DNA of 64,000 nucleotides from Tetradesmus obliquus (taxonomy: Eukaryota > Chlorophyta > Chlorophyceae > Sphaeropleales > Scenedesmaceae): positions 3,596,001 through 3,660,000 of the forward strand of contig CP126196.1 of the NCBI GenBank assembly GCA_030272155.1, in the 5' to 3' direction. The notes below the pieces were generated by a model. That model saw only the letters and a program-made list of their open reading frames with translations, was not told where the DNA came from and made no database searches. The position numbers and the translations under genes are program-made. This document shows, piece after piece, positions 25,379-35,484 of the stretch; position 1 is the first letter of the stretch; the number at the start of each line of letters is the position of its first letter.

Positions 25379-25757
25379 ACGCCGTGCATCCATGCAGGCG
25401 TCATGTGGCAGCTGTCCAGCCACCCTCCCTGTATCGCAGCGCATGGCTGTGAGCATCACCCGGCTCACCAGAACAGCCGCCGGCAGCCAATGGCGCTGTA
25501 GCGCTGTTATAAAAGTAACAATCGCCGGCAGCAGCACTCCTCTCAGTGGTGCTGCAGCCGTCATCCGCTGGCGCACGCTGTCAGAACATCCTGGCTTTCC
25601 ATACACAGTGACAGCGGCAACAACAGGCAATGGCCAGGTTACGAGTGTGTCGAGTCGGGTGCCAACTGGTAAAGGCTGCAGGATTGTTGTTGTGAGGGTG
25701 ACCAAGGCAGGGTTTGCGGCGTTTACAACCGCGGTGCCGGCGTCATTGTCATTTTGA
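12996..25757 (+). CDS. Large secreted G8-domain / parallel beta-helix protein (CEMIP/PKHD1L1-like)
   Basis: Twenty-five exons close in one frame (1,248 residues, TGA): 12996-13327, 13520-13676, 14486-14638, 14957-15136, 15335-15455, 15903-16002, 16258-16340, 16553-16706, 17026-17212, 17551-17639, 18028-18265, 18418-18542, 19151-19231, 19447-19542, 20241-20326, 20597-20755, 20922-21057, 21960-22288, 22622-22750, 23005-23044, 23411-23588, 23839-23913, 24212-24293, 24735-24811, 25398-25757. The start MSGAGTALLLLVCAAAVA is a signal peptide. A Cys-rich segment precedes a G8 domain (about residues 165-250), then the family hallmarks WQPGDSIVL, QFNHYGGEYQAEVG, YSIHYHLAGN and SIHGTNDVTLYGNVG of the right-handed helix. 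The last exon encodes an Ig-like domain (WRCSAVIKV...GKGCRIVVVRVTKAGF) shared with the gene at the right edge. In animals this family binds or cleaves hyaluronan or is ciliary; here only extracellular glycan interaction can be suggested. Confidence 0.87.
13930..14235 (+). repeat. 22-bp minisatellite built on a 3' splice-site motif
   Basis: Intron 2 of the G8 gene carries about a dozen copies of a 22-bp unit close to TGGCTTGCAGGAACTGCTGG. Each contains CTTGCAG|GA, the same context as the real acceptor further downstream. An acceptor echo of exon 3 follows at about 14291-14335, and a donor echo of exon 2 precedes it at about 13790-13840. Confidence 0.85.
14746..14874 (+). repeat. Donor-side echoes of G8 exon 3 (2 copies)
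   Basis: Two copies of the exon-3 end (GTGGCAGTGGCCAGCATCAC and onward) plus its GTGAG donor lie at about 14746-14795 and 14823-14876, after the true donor at 14639. Confidence 0.82.
16905..16985 (+). repeat. Acceptor-side echo of G8 exon 9
   Basis: About 73 bp of the exon-9 start (CTCCAACTGGCGCTGCATCA onward) with a CTTCAG acceptor is repeated 120 bp upstream of the real exon at 17026. It diverges after the codons for NVGF. Confidence 0.85.
17930..19075 (+). repeat. Scattered echoes of G8 exons 11, 12 and 13
   Basis: An acceptor echo of exon 11 lies at about 17938-17965, a donor echo of exon 12 at 18612-18660 (AGCACGCAGCACAAA|GTGAGC), and two acceptor echoes of exon 13 at about 18908-18962 and 19022-19076. 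The real exons are 18028-18265, 18418-18542 and 19151-19231. Each echo lies on the intron side of the exon it copies. Confidence 0.8.
19667..19938 (+). repeat. 34-bp minisatellite, 8 copies, each with a donor site inside a hairpin
   Basis: Eight 34-bp units follow the donor of G8 exon 14. Each has CTTCAG|GTGAGG (GTCAGG in units 4 and 6), matching the real exon end CTTCTTCAG|GTGAGG at 19542. In the GTG units, TCAGGTG and CACCTGA are perfect 7-base inverted arms around a 5-base loop. The array differs from its neighbours by only a few bases per unit. Confidence 0.92.
21058..21240 (+). repeat. 45-bp donor-side echo array of G8 exon 17 (4 extra copies)
   Basis: The last 45 bp around the donor of exon 17 (coding DETYRGSSWLFN, then GTGAGTG) recur four more times with near-perfect identity; the final copy has GTAAGG. 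In the exon's frame the first codon after the true exon end is TGA, so use of any later donor would truncate the protein. Confidence 0.92.
21500..21905 (+). repeat. Acceptor-side echo array of G8 exon 18 (4 copies)
   Basis: Copies of GGCTGGACGCTGACGGCAGC preceded by TGCAG or similar lie at about 21503, 21621, 21739 and 21850; the real exon starts at 21960. The spacing is 110-118 bp. Intronic flanks (for example CTCCTCACCTGTTTTATGTG) are duplicated too. Confidence 0.88.
24149..24208 (+). repeat. (CTG)20 abutting an acceptor
   Basis: Twenty uninterrupted CTG units run directly into the CAG acceptor of G8 exon 23 (exon starts at 24212). The tract takes the place of a normal polypyrimidine tract. 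Confidence 0.93.
24657..24710 (+). repeat. (CTG)18 in G8 intron 23
   Basis: Eighteen pure CTG units end 24 bp before the acceptor of exon 24. Confidence 0.92.
25017..25270 (+). repeat. Acceptor-side echoes of the last G8 exon (2 copies)
   Basis: Copies of the exon-25 start (GCGTCATGTGGCAGCTG onward, to the CATCACCCGGCTCACC block) lie at about 25020-25100 and 25178-25262; the real exon starts at 25398. The acceptor-flanking bases (CATGCAG) are copied in the second. Confidence 0.85.
25284..25376 (+). repeat. (CTG)31, longest pure tract in the window
   Basis: Thirty-one uninterrupted CTG units lie 20 bp upstream of the acceptor of the last G8 exon. It is the longest perfect trinucleotide tract here. 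Confidence 0.93.
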
Positions 25758-25884
25758 GCTTGGACATGAGCTGCTGTGTCAGATAACAGAGCTTGAAGAA
25801 ATACTGGTATGGCCTATTGCCCAGCATCTTCTGGTATGAGTTGCAAGGAGGCTGTACAAGGCCACGAGTGTCATCTCCAGTGCG

Positions 25885-26046
25885 CATGAGCAGCAACAGC
25901 AGGCATGGCCAGGTTGCGGGTGTGCCGAGCCGCGTGCCGAGTGGCAAGGGCTGCAGGGTTGTGGTTGTCAAGGTGACAAAAGCAGGGTTTGAGGCGTTTA
26001 GAACGCGGTGCCAGCGTCACTGTCATTTTGATGAAGCAGCCGATTG
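25885..26046 (+). repeat. Post-stop echo of the G8 terminal exon
   Basis: About 150 bp matching the end of exon 25 (25620-25757, coding GKGCRIVVVRVTKAGF to the stop) are repeated about 280 bp downstream, in the presumed 3' UTR. A weaker fragment may lie near 26217-26240. Confidence 0.8.
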
Positions 26047-27911
26047 AGTCACTGCTGCTGCAGCTGTAGTGCGTGATGCTTTGTGCGCGAGGACTTGGAA
26101 ATGTGTTGGTCACCGTTCTGTGCAGTGCCTCCCTTGTGTGGATGTTCAGTCATGAACATCACCCAGAGTGCAGCGGATCAGCTGTGGCTGGCCTGATGAG
26201 TTACAATGCGCTTGACTGCAGCGTCATTGTCAATGACAGCTGTTGCAGGCCGCGCACAGGGCCACATCATCATCATCATGTTACACAGGGCCGCATGCAA
26301 TGTTTAGAAACATCATGATGGTATCTACGGCCTGGCTTGATCAAACTGTCTTGCTGCAGGGTCGGGCACAGTCCTGTGCTGTAATTGCACTTTTGTGCAC
26401 TTTCCACACATGCACCCGGTGACTGTAACATGCTCAGAAGTTTGGCTAGAATGGCTTATCATTGTGTGCCTGGAAACTATGTACAGCAAGTCAGATGCTG
26501 AGCAGCCAAAACTTTGATTAGAAGCTTCATGCGTGACTCCACAAAGGAATGCACGTGTGCAAGTTGCATAATGTTGGCATCATGCTGGAGTGACAATACT
26601 ATCTTTGGTGCTGCTGTACTGTGGTGGTGGCAGAGTAAAGAAAGCTTATGAGTTTGCTGTGTTGTCTGTGTGTGCTGCTGCAGCGGGCTGTAGTGGCCCC
26701 GGGGGTGCAGCACCTGTTTTGCAGCTTTCTAGGTGATGGTGTGGTGGTGACCTGGCAGCAAGTGCATTTAGGGTTGGTGTGCTTGCTGATGATGAACTGC
26801 TGGTGCACGCATCATTGTTTGCCGTTTCCTCAGCACGCGCTGCTGCCAATGCTTCGTTGTTGCACCCTTCACACTTTCCTTCGCCCGGTCGGCCGCATGT
26901 TGGCGCCACAGGGGTTTAGCTGCAAATTGCACTGTGGGAAGTGGGCAGTGATGTTTAGTTGTCAAGTTTGTGCTTCAACAACATCCTTCAAATTCACTGA
27001 GAAGGTTGACAGAAACTGGTATGTTGAGTTCAGGTGTTGAGTTTTGTTCCACGTTGACGCCAGGTGTCAACACCCATTTGCTTGACCATTGTGTGACAAA
27101 GCCTATACAGTTGCCGCTGATTGTGCGGTGTCGTGGCAATGGTTGTTCCTGCAGACCAGGTGTGCATCCCAGTACAGCTATATTGCAATACTGCAGGCCT
27201 CAGGCCTTACAGCAGCAGCAGCAGCAGCAATGCTTATGCTACCCAGACATCGGGCCCCCGAAACTCATGTGGAGAACATTTTTTTTTGTTATGAAGTGAG
27301 GCACGCCGTGCACGGTTGGCGCACTCAAGCAACGTGTTCAGGAGGGTTCGTATGCAGAGTCTGCAAGGTGTTACACTGGACAGTCACCGCGCCCAGGGTA
27401 ACATCACATACAACTGAATCCAACAACAAAAATGACTTTGGTTTATCCCTGTCTGACTTAGTGCTGCTAGTGCTCCTTCGATCTGCACTGCTCTTCCTGG
27501 TGTAGGTGTGCTGTGATCGTTCGCCCTGCACTGGACTGACCAATCGAATTGCGTGGATATTATACGGCACAACATCGAATCGCTTTTCACTCGATTGAGC
27601 GGCTGCAACGTCGAGGCAAGAGTCACACCTGACTGAACAGTACTGCTCACAGCAGCAGGGCGCGCCAACCTCAGCCAACTGAGTGCAGCCAGCACCTCAT
27701 CACCACCTGCGTCCGCTCTTGTTTTGCTTCAACTGTTAGGCTGGCTGTGCCTATACGCAGAAGCTGCAGCAGCATGTAGTACGCGCCACAGCAGCAGAAG
27801 CAGCAGCAGCAGCGGTGCAGCTGCCCAGCCATGCAGCAGGAGCAGCAACCATCTAAGCCACAACACCAACCAAAGAATTCATGCCTAACTTCAGCAGCAG
27901 CTGAATAGTAA

Positions 27912-27948
<37 letters not shown>

Positions 27949-27971
27949 AGCAGCAGCAGCAGCGCAGCGCC
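26047..27971. other. Intergenic / 5' leader of TFB1
   Basis: I find no supported exons here. From about 27795 to 27965 the sequence is rich in CAG runs. It is probably 5' UTR, since an in-frame TAG at 27906-27908 separates it from the TFB1 start. The remainder has no recognisable content. Confidence 0.5.
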
Positions 27972-30139
27972 ATGGCTGCAGACAGGGTGCTGAGCAGCAA
28001 GCCCTGCAGCCTGCAGAATGCAGACAAGAGCTACACGGAAGGCACCTTTTATGTCTTCTCCACACTGGCGAGGTTTATGGCCAAGGACGGCTCAGGGCAG
28101 AAGCTGGAGATTGAAATCCTGGACATCAAAGGTGACGGGCTGGGGCTAGGGGTGCTTCTCAAGTGCAGCACACTGTGTTGTTGCAGGTAGCAGGGCGCAG
28201 ATTGAAGACTGCAACATGTGCAGCGCCGGGGTATACAGTGCAAGCAACGTGTAATACTTGAAGCTGCAGCCGAGGTGTTGTACAAACCAGCATATTGGTG
28301 CAGCAGCTGCTCAAATGTAGAATGGTCAAGCACCTGCAACAGCTGCATGTGTCCTGTTGTTTTGGGCACTGCTGCAAGCTAGAAGCACTCCGAGAGGAAT
28401 GTGCTGCTTCTGCTGCTGCTGCTGCCGCAGGCCAGAAGCGCTCCAAGAGCAATCCACTGCTGATGCTTGAGACGTCCACCAAGGGCAAACCCGTGCTCAA
28501 GTTCATAACACAAGATGACAGGGAGGCAGTAGTGGCAGCAATCACTCAAGCCACAGAAGCCTTGCAGCAAGCTGCACTATCAGCTGTGTCAGGCACAGCA
28601 GTCGAAGCGCCGGCAGCAGCAGCAGCAGCAGGTGGAGTGGCAGGGCAGCAGCAGCAGCAGCAGCAGGGTGCGTTGGGAGGGGTGCGGCTGACGCCGGAGC
28701 AGCGGCAGGGGCTGCTGGCAACAAACAAGTGAGTATAGTTGGCATGCTGGCGGTGTGTACATGTGTGTCTTATGTTGTTGGTCATGCGGCCGTGTCTGTA
28801 GCTGTGTCTCTTATGGTGGCAGCAATTACACAAGCCACTGAAGCACTGCAGCAAGCTGCACTGTCGGCTGTGTCAGGTGCAGCAGGCGAAGCGCCAACAG
28901 CAGCGGCAGCAGCAGCAGGTGGAGCGGCGGGGCAGCAGCAGCAGCAGCAGGCTGCGTTGGGAGGGGTGAGGCTGACACCGGAGCAGCGGCAGGGGCTGCT
29001 GGCAACAAACAAGTGAGTGTGTGGCAGAGATTGAAAGGTCGATGGTGTATGCGTTGGCGGTGTTGTGTGTGGTGTCTGTGTTTGCATCAGCAGTGGCTAA
29101 CGTGATGGTGGTGTTCTGCTGGGTCGCTGCTTTGTAACTACTGTGGCAGCGGCAGAACCTGTGTGCAGGCAGCTCTGCAGCTTTCAAACCTGCTTTATCA
29201 CCTGCTGCAACAGGGCCATTGCAGCGCAGCACAAGGCGCTGGTCGCCGAGGCGCAAGCGCTGACTGATGACGAGTTCTGCATCGTCCTAAAACCTGTTGC
29301 TGCATTTTCTTGTACCCTGCTTGCACCATAACAGGGCCATTGCAGCGCAGCACAGGGCGTTGGTGGTTGAAGCGGAGGCGCTCACTGATGATGAGTTCTG
29401 AGTCGTCTTGCAACCTGCTGTATCACCTGCTGTCAAACCTGCTGCAACAGGGCCATCGCAGCGCAGCACAGGGCGCTGGTGGTTGAAGCGCAGGCGCTGA
29501 CTGATGACGAGTTCTGCACCATTCTAAAACCTACTGCTTACTGCACTTGCAACTCTCTGCATCTTCACTTGTTTCACCTTCACAGGGCCATCGCAGCGCA
29601 GCACAAGGCGCTGGTCGTCGAGGCGCAGGCGCTCACTGATGACGAGTTCTGGGCGAGTGCCGCCGTGCAGCGCGCAGCAGGCGTGTCTGGCGCGCCCACC
29701 ACCACTGCCCGCTCATCAAAGCGGGGGCTATCCAACCGGCTGGTCGACTTGGCTCGGCAGGTGCGCTGTGTGTATGTGTGTGTACATATGTTGCAAACAG
29801 TTAGCTAAGCTAGATGCGGGGTCAGTCTAAGCGGCTGGTGGGCCTGGCACGGCAGGTGCGTGTGTGCTTTTGTGCATGTTGCTCAATGGCTTAGCAAAGC
29901 TTCCAGCCCCAGGCGTGTCTGGCGCACCCACCACCACTGCCCGCTCATCAAAGCGGGGGCTATCCAACCAGCTGGTCGACTTGGCTCGACAGGTGCGCGG
30001 TGTGTCATTGCCACTGCCAGCAAAGTGGGTACTGCTGCCATCAGGAGGTGCTGCCAGGTTGGTGTTCAAACTGCCAGGCATGACACGCAACATCTGCTGC
30101 TGCTGCTGCTGCTGCCGCTGCTGCTGCTGCTGCTGCTGC

Positions 30140-30201
<62 letters not shown>

Positions 30202-33200
30202 GTATATCTGCTGCAGAACAAGACCACAGCCGATGGCCGTGTCGCGCGGCTCACCATGACCAGTGAGGATGAGCGGCAGCTGCTGGCAGAAAACCCTGCG
30301 CTGCGCCAGGTGTATGAGGCGCAGGTGAGCCGTTTGTAACATGTTATTTTGTTATCTCTGGGTGTCAGGTTAGTGTCGTTGTGTTGCTGCGGTCGATGGC
30401 CAGCAGCATTGAGCGGCAGCTGCTGGCAGAGAACCCTGCGCTGCGCCAGGTGTACGAGGCGCAGGAGAGCCGTTTGTAACATGTTACTTGTTACTTCTGT
30501 ATGTCAGTTTAGTGTCGTTGTGTTGCTGCGGTCAATGACCAGCGAGGATGAGCGGCAGCTGCTGGCAGAGGACCCTGCGCTGTGTCAGGTGTACGAGGCG
30601 CAGGTGAGCCGGATGGAACATGTTATGTGTTACTTTTGTGCGATACTTTCAACCAGTTGCGATGCTGCAGACAATGACCAGCAAGCTGAGCGGCGGCTAT
30701 TGGCAGAGAAACCTGCGCTGCTCCAGGTATACGAGGCGCAAGTGATCCGGTGTAACATGCTATATTTGTGTTTCTTTTATGCGGTTGCATGGCTGCATTT
30801 GTTGACCAGCGAGAACGAGCGGCAGCGGGTGTAGTTGCTGTTGCTCATGGTCAACTGTTTTTTCTGCAGGTGGACAACTAGATGTCCCATGAGGAGTTTT
30901 GGGAGCGCTCTTTGAAGTAGTACATGAGCAAGCGGGCCAAGGCTTTGTTACTTGATGTTACATTTCTGGTCATCTCACTGTTATAATTGATGTTTCTGCA
31001 GGTGGGCAACCAAATGTCCCGCGAGGAGTTTGGGGAGCGCTACTTCAAGTACTACATGAGCAAGCACGCCAAGCACTTGTTACTTTATGTTACAGTTCTG
31101 TCATTCTATTCTATAACTGTTAACTTTTCTGCAGGTCGGCAAACAGATGCCCTGTGAGGACTTTTGGGAGCGCTACTTCAAGTACTGCATGAGCAAGCGC
31201 GCCAAGACTTTGTTACTTCATGTTACATTAATGTCATCCTTTTGTCATAACTGTTATTTCTCTGCAGGTCGGCAACCAGATGTCGCGTGAGGAGTTTTGG
31301 GAGCGCTACTTCAAGTACTACATGAGCAAGCGCGCGAAGCACTTGTTACGTTGTGTTGCACTTTGTTAATTAAATGTTATAACTGTTATTTTATGCAGGT
31401 GGGCAACCAGATGATTACATTACTGTCATCCTTTTGTCATATTTGTTTTTTTCTGCCGGTCGGCAACCAGATATCCCGTGAAAAGTTTTGGGAGCGCTAC
31501 TTCAAGTACTACATGAGCAAGCGCGCCAAGGCTTTGTCATGTTATGTTAGTACATTTCTGCCATCGTGTTTCTGTAACTGTTATTTCTGCAGGTTGGCAA
31601 CCAGATGTCCCGCGAGGAGTTTTGGGAGCGCTACTTCAAGTACTACATGAGCAAGCGCGCCAAGCGTGAAAAGGCTGCCAGCAAGTTCAAGCAGCTGCAG
31701 CAGAGCATCAGCGCCAGCAGCGCAGCAGCGGTTGCTGACATGGGCGGGCAGCAGCAGCAACAGGCGGCAGCAGATGCGGAGGATGGCAACAGAGAGCTCG
31801 AAGGTGAGTGCTGCTTGTGTGTACATGCAGCGCTTTTGCCGCTGGCTGGGATAGACTTGCATGGCAAATGGTGCTACCTCCAACGCCTCTGAAACGCATG
31901 TTCTTCTAGGCTTGTGTTCGTGCTAGAGGGAGCCACGCTCGTCCCCATACGGTTTGGGTTGTTGTCACTGGTGATATTGTTAGTTGACGCTCTTGTCAAC
32001 CGGCGTATTGCTTGCAGGCCTCTTCTCCGTGCTGGAGGGTTCTGCGCTGGACCCTGAGACGCGCCGCGCGCTGAAGCGCCGCCTCAACCCGCTTGTTGAC
32101 CTGGCAGCAGCAGCAGAGGACAAGCTCACGCCTGATGGCTACGGCTTGGCGCACAATGCGGCACGCGGCGATGCGGTGAGCACTGGGCTACAGGTTCAAC
32201 GGTGCTGCCTTGATAAAGGTCCATTTTGCACACAATTCAGCATGCACTGATGCAGTCAGCCGCTTGTTATCACGTGTGCATATCAGTTGTTGGATGACAG
32301 GCAGCTGAAACCCCGCCTCAACCTGCTGGTTGACTCTGCGGCAGCAGCAGAGGGCAAGCTGCGGCCTGTGCCCTGTGCACTGTCTGCAGAGGTGACGCCG
32401 TTTGTTGTTTGAGATGGCCAGCCGTTTTCAAACCTTTGTACATCTGCATACTGCAGCCGCTGCAGACACCAGTACATGAACATGGTGGTAGATATTATTC
32501 AAAGTGAACACTATTGTACTCTGCTTACAACCTTTCGGGAGAGCATGCAAGGCTACACCTCCCTCAGCCAGCAGCTGGCGCAGGACAACCCTTGTGCCGC
32601 TGCCTGTGCAATGCTATGCAGGGATTACATCGTCCATTGTTTGGGATGGCCAGGCATTCTCAAACCTCAACAAACATGCATGCTGAAGCTGCTGCAGACA
32701 CAAAAACCTAAACATGTTGAGTTGAACACCATATACCAATGTAATTTGGTTGCGCCGTTCAGGAGAGCGTCCAGGGTTACACCTCTCTCAGCCAGCAGCT
32801 GGCTCAGGACTACAACGTGCACTCAGCAGCAGTCATCGGACGGCCACCACTTTCAGCAGCAGCAGCAGCACAGCCAAGTGCCAAGGCAGGCAGCAGTGCA
32901 GCAGCAGCAGCAGCAGCAGGTGGTGGCAGCAAGCCGCCGGCAGGCAGCAGAGGGGTGTCTCCTGCAGCTGGTAGCTCAGCAGCAGCAGCAGCAGCAGCTG
33001 CTGCAGGTGGCAGTGCTGGGCTGGAAGCTGGCTCGGAAATGACGGAGGAAGACATACAGCACTGCAAGCAACAAGCAGGTGGTTACTCGATTGGAAGCGA
33101 CTGTATCGCTGCTTCAACTGACACATGATGAGTTTGTAGAGTTGTGGTTACAGGCAGTGCTGTGCTTTGCAAGCTGCCAAGATAGCTTACTTGTGTTCTC

Positions 33201-33392
33201 GGTGTCTGTTTCAGCGTGTGCAGCTGCCAACCATGCTGCTGCTGCTGCTGCCTCTGCTGCTGCTGCTGCTACTGCTGCAGGCATAGCGATGGAGGACCTG
33301 CAGGCCCCGCTGCAGCAGCAGTTTGAGGAGCTGCGGGTGAACGACCCGCGCCTGTACTTCAGGGTGCAGCAGCAGCAGCAGCAGCAGCAGCC

Positions 33393-33443
<51 letters not shown>

Positions 33444-33822
33444 TGTGGTGCAGCGGCTGCGCAGTATAGACCCGCTGAGCTTGACGGACCCTCCCATGGC
33501 CTCAGCAGCAGCAAAGCAGGTGAGCTATGTCATGTAAGTTGTTTGTTCTACTAATGTTTCAGCTTGCTGCTGCTTCCCGCGCCTTTAAATTCGTGCTGCT
33601 GCTTCTGTTTGTGCATGAACTTGTTGTTGCTGACCTGGCAGGCACTGCACATGAGTCTGCTACCCGGCCAACAGCAGCTACTGCATATCATGTCGCCAAT
33701 TCAGCCATAGCAATGATGCTATCAGCCGCGCGTATCAGTTCTGTGCAGCAGGTGTAGTAGCTTTACACAGCTGATTTGAACAGTGTTCTGCTTGCATGCC
33801 CTGCTGCCGCCGCCGCCGCCGC

Positions 33823-33858
<36 letters not shown>

Positions 33859-35484
33859 GTCAGGCGCTGCATGAGCTTGCTGGTGGTGACCTGGCGGGTG
33901 CCACTGGCGGCAGGGGCGGCCCAGGCAGCCTTCCGCAGGAGACGCTGGACTTTATGCAGCAGCAGAGCATGGTGGTGAGTCACCCGGCATGTGTTATTTG
34001 TCCACCAGCTCACTGACTACAACAGGTAGTAGCAGCAGCTGAGCATGGTGGTGAGTCACCCGGCACCTGCAGCAGTAGCGCACAGGTGCGGAGACTGTCA
34101 ACATTAGTGTGCCAGCAATATATGCCGTGTGTGCGACAGGGTGCTGATGCGCAGCATATGCTCCGCGTTCAAGTTGTTGATCATGCTGGATCAGGGTCAT
34201 TACTAGGTTTTGCTGAGGCACTTCAACTTGAACTTGAACTCTTCAAGGTTGAGGTTGGTGTGCTTGCGATGCGGTTGCTTACCTGTGCAGATCAATGAGC
34301 TGCTGCGCCACTTCTGGGCGCTCATCCCGGTCAACACAGAGGATGCAGTGTCGTCAACATGTTCTGCTGCAGCACTTTTACAAAACAGGCTGCTGTGTGC
34401 TGCCTGGCCTGTGCAGATTGACGAGCTGCTGCGTCACTTCTGGGCGCTCATCCCGGTCAACACAGAGGAGAAGAAGGCCAAGTTCATCCGCATACAGGTG
34501 CGGCCACAGCTACAGTCTCATTTCTAGGTTATGGACTGTGTGGGTCAATTTCTGGCCATGTGTACATAAAGTCCTCAGGCATGTTGCTGCACACACTATG
34601 CCCAGGGAGAGGCTGCAGGAGTTGCTGCCTGAGCTGTGCATTCCCTTGTGCAGTAAGCTGGCGGGTTTCTGCATCAACATCTTTCAATATGTGGGAAGGT
34701 GTTTCAAACTTCCAGCTGGTAAACCACCCGATGGTGCTCCTTGCACACTTTTCGTTCATGGCTCTCAGGCAGTGCCATCAGTTGCAGTTACCATCAGTAG
34801 GCAAGATGTTTGCAATGACAGTTTAATTGCGTCAGCCATGATTAGGAAGTCAACTCTCGCTTAACATGACTTTGTGTGATGCTTGCTATGTATGCTGTGC
34901 CCTGCTCCATGAATGCGGTCTACAAAGTGCTGAACAAGCACGTCAACAGCTGCTGATCAGGTTTTCTTTCTCTTTGAGATGTGATACTCAGCGTGCTGTG
35001 CTTGCTGTGCTGTGCCTGTTGTTCTGTGCCGGCTGTTGCAGCGCTACATGGATGCAGTCTACGAGGTCCTCAACAAGCACGTCAACAGATGCTGGCCTTC
35101 TTTGTTGCTCAACATATGTTCACCCAACTTGTGCATGCTGCTTTGTGTCCTGTGCCGCCGCAGCGCTCCATGGACGCTGTCTATGAGGTGCTCAACAAGC
35201 ACTTCTTACACTGCCATATGAGCATTTTTCTTTTCCAATATAATGTAATGTGCCTGCTGTGCCTGCTATTGCAGCGCTCCATGGACGCGGTGTATGAAGT
35301 GCTCAACAAGCACGTCAACAGCTGCGGCCACGGCCACAAGGCAGCGCTGACACGCCTGGTGAAACCCCTCTGGGAGCAGCTGGACCTGAACATAGCAGCA
35401 GCCAAGAATGTGGAGCGGGGCTTGCAGGAGAAGCAGCGACAGGCAGCAGCACGGCGCGCGGCGGCGCAGCAACAGCGTGCGTAA
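27972..35484 (+). CDS. TFB1: TFIIH core subunit TFB1 / p62 (GTF2H1)
   Basis: Eleven exons close in frame (688 residues, TAA): 27972-28131, 28431-28728, 29586-29760, 30217-30324, 31593-31803, 32018-32175, 32763-33078, 33281-33519, 33864-33974, 34417-34497, 35275-35484. The ATG is the first after an in-frame TAG at 27906. An N-terminal PH-like domain (about 1-100, ...LEIEILDIKGQKRSKSNP) is followed by two BSD domains with their DxFW/EEFW signatures: LTDDEFWASAAVQ, and NPALRQVYEAQ joined to MSREEFWERYFKYYMSKRAK. The C-terminus has ELLRHFWALIPVNTEEK and a final helix (ALTRLVKPLWEQL) as in plant and human p62. Poly-Ala, Gln and Ser inserts lengthen the middle. As p62 it should scaffold TFIIH in RNA polymerase II initiation and nucleotide excision repair in the nucleus. 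Its introns hold about 20 exon echoes. Joining exon 10 directly to exon 11 gives the length expected from plant relatives. Confidence 0.87.
28815..29020 (+). repeat. Donor-side echo of TFB1 exon 2
   Basis: About 195 bp of the exon-2 end (from the AITQATEALQQAA codons to ACAAACAA|GTGAGT) are repeated once, about 280 bp downstream. The copy keeps an open frame and the donor but differs by substitutions and Ala/Gln-run length. Confidence 0.9.
29210..29525 (+). repeat. Acceptor-side echo array of TFB1 exon 3 (3 copies)
   Basis: Copies of the BSD-1 exon start (CAG|GGCCATTGCAGCGCAGCAC to GATGACGAGTTCTG) begin near 29214, 29333 and 29452 (period 119 bp); the real exon starts at 29586. All stop at the codon for the invariant Trp of the BSD motif, where the real exon reads TTCTGGGCG. 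Confidence 0.9.
29815..29993 (+). repeat. Donor-side echoes of TFB1 exon 3 (2 copies)
   Basis: A short copy (about 29820-29860) and an 80-bp copy (29911-29992) of the exon-3 end each finish in a CAG|GTGCG donor like the true one at 29761. Confidence 0.87.
30096..30200 (+). repeat. Interrupted (CTG)n tract before TFB1 exon 4
   Basis: A run of more than 30 CTG units with a few CCG interruptions lies 16 bp upstream of the acceptor of TFB1 exon 4. Confidence 0.9.
30390..30745 (+). repeat. Donor-side echo array of TFB1 exon 4 (3 copies)
   Basis: Copies coding ERQLLAENPALRQVYEAQ-like sequence recur at about 30398-30468, 30536-30604 and 30680-30742 (period about 137 bp), each with a following intron stretch (TGTAACATGTTA...). 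The first has lost the donor GT (CAGGAGAGC), while the second keeps GTGAGC. Confidence 0.88.
30865..31540 (+). repeat. Acceptor-side echo array of TFB1 exon 5 (6 copies)
   Basis: Units of about 131-135 bp, each made of intron end, TGCAG-type acceptor and about 75 bp coding GNQMSREEFWERYFKYYMSK, begin near 30868, 31001, 31136, 31267, 31398 (truncated) and 31459; the real exon starts at 31593. The most distant copy carries an in-frame TAG (AAGTAGTAC) and the nearest are the most exon-like. Confidence 0.92.
32280..32610 (+). repeat. Echoes of TFB1 exon 6 (donor side) and exon 7 (acceptor side)
   Basis: A degenerate copy of exon 6 (LKPRLNLLVD-like) lies at about 32285-32392. A copy of the exon-7 start (GGAGAGCATGCAAGGCTACA onward) lies at about 32534-32610; the real exon 7 starts at 32763. 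Confidence 0.8.
33636..34355 (+). repeat. Echoes around TFB1 exons 9 and 10
   Basis: A short acceptor echo of exon 9 (CAG|GCACTGCACATGAG) lies near 33640. A donor echo of exon 9 (GAGCATGGTG|GTGAGTCACC) lies near 34038-34060. An acceptor echo of exon 10 (CAG|ATCAATGAGCTGCTGC, about 58 bp) lies at 34290-34350; the real exon 10 starts at 34417. Confidence 0.82.
34895..35215 (+). repeat. Acceptor-side echo array of TFB1 last exon (3 copies)
   Basis: Copies coding SMDAVYEVLNKHV-like sequence lie at about 34905, 35040 and 35161; the real exon starts at 35275. The two nearest keep a GCAG acceptor. Confidence 0.88.

Noticed and set aside
25153..25404. Long poly-Ala, poly-Leu and poly-Ser frames over CTG/CAG tracts, here and at about 24074, 43279, 49000 and 57000
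   Set aside because: These are artefacts of reading trinucleotide tracts in any frame. The real exons lie beside them with proper splice sites.
34498..35274. An extra TFB1 exon near 34602-34650 (RLQELLPEL)
   Set aside because: Joining exon 10 directly to the last exon keeps phase and matches the spacing in plant and human p62. The extra piece has no clean acceptor and donor pair.
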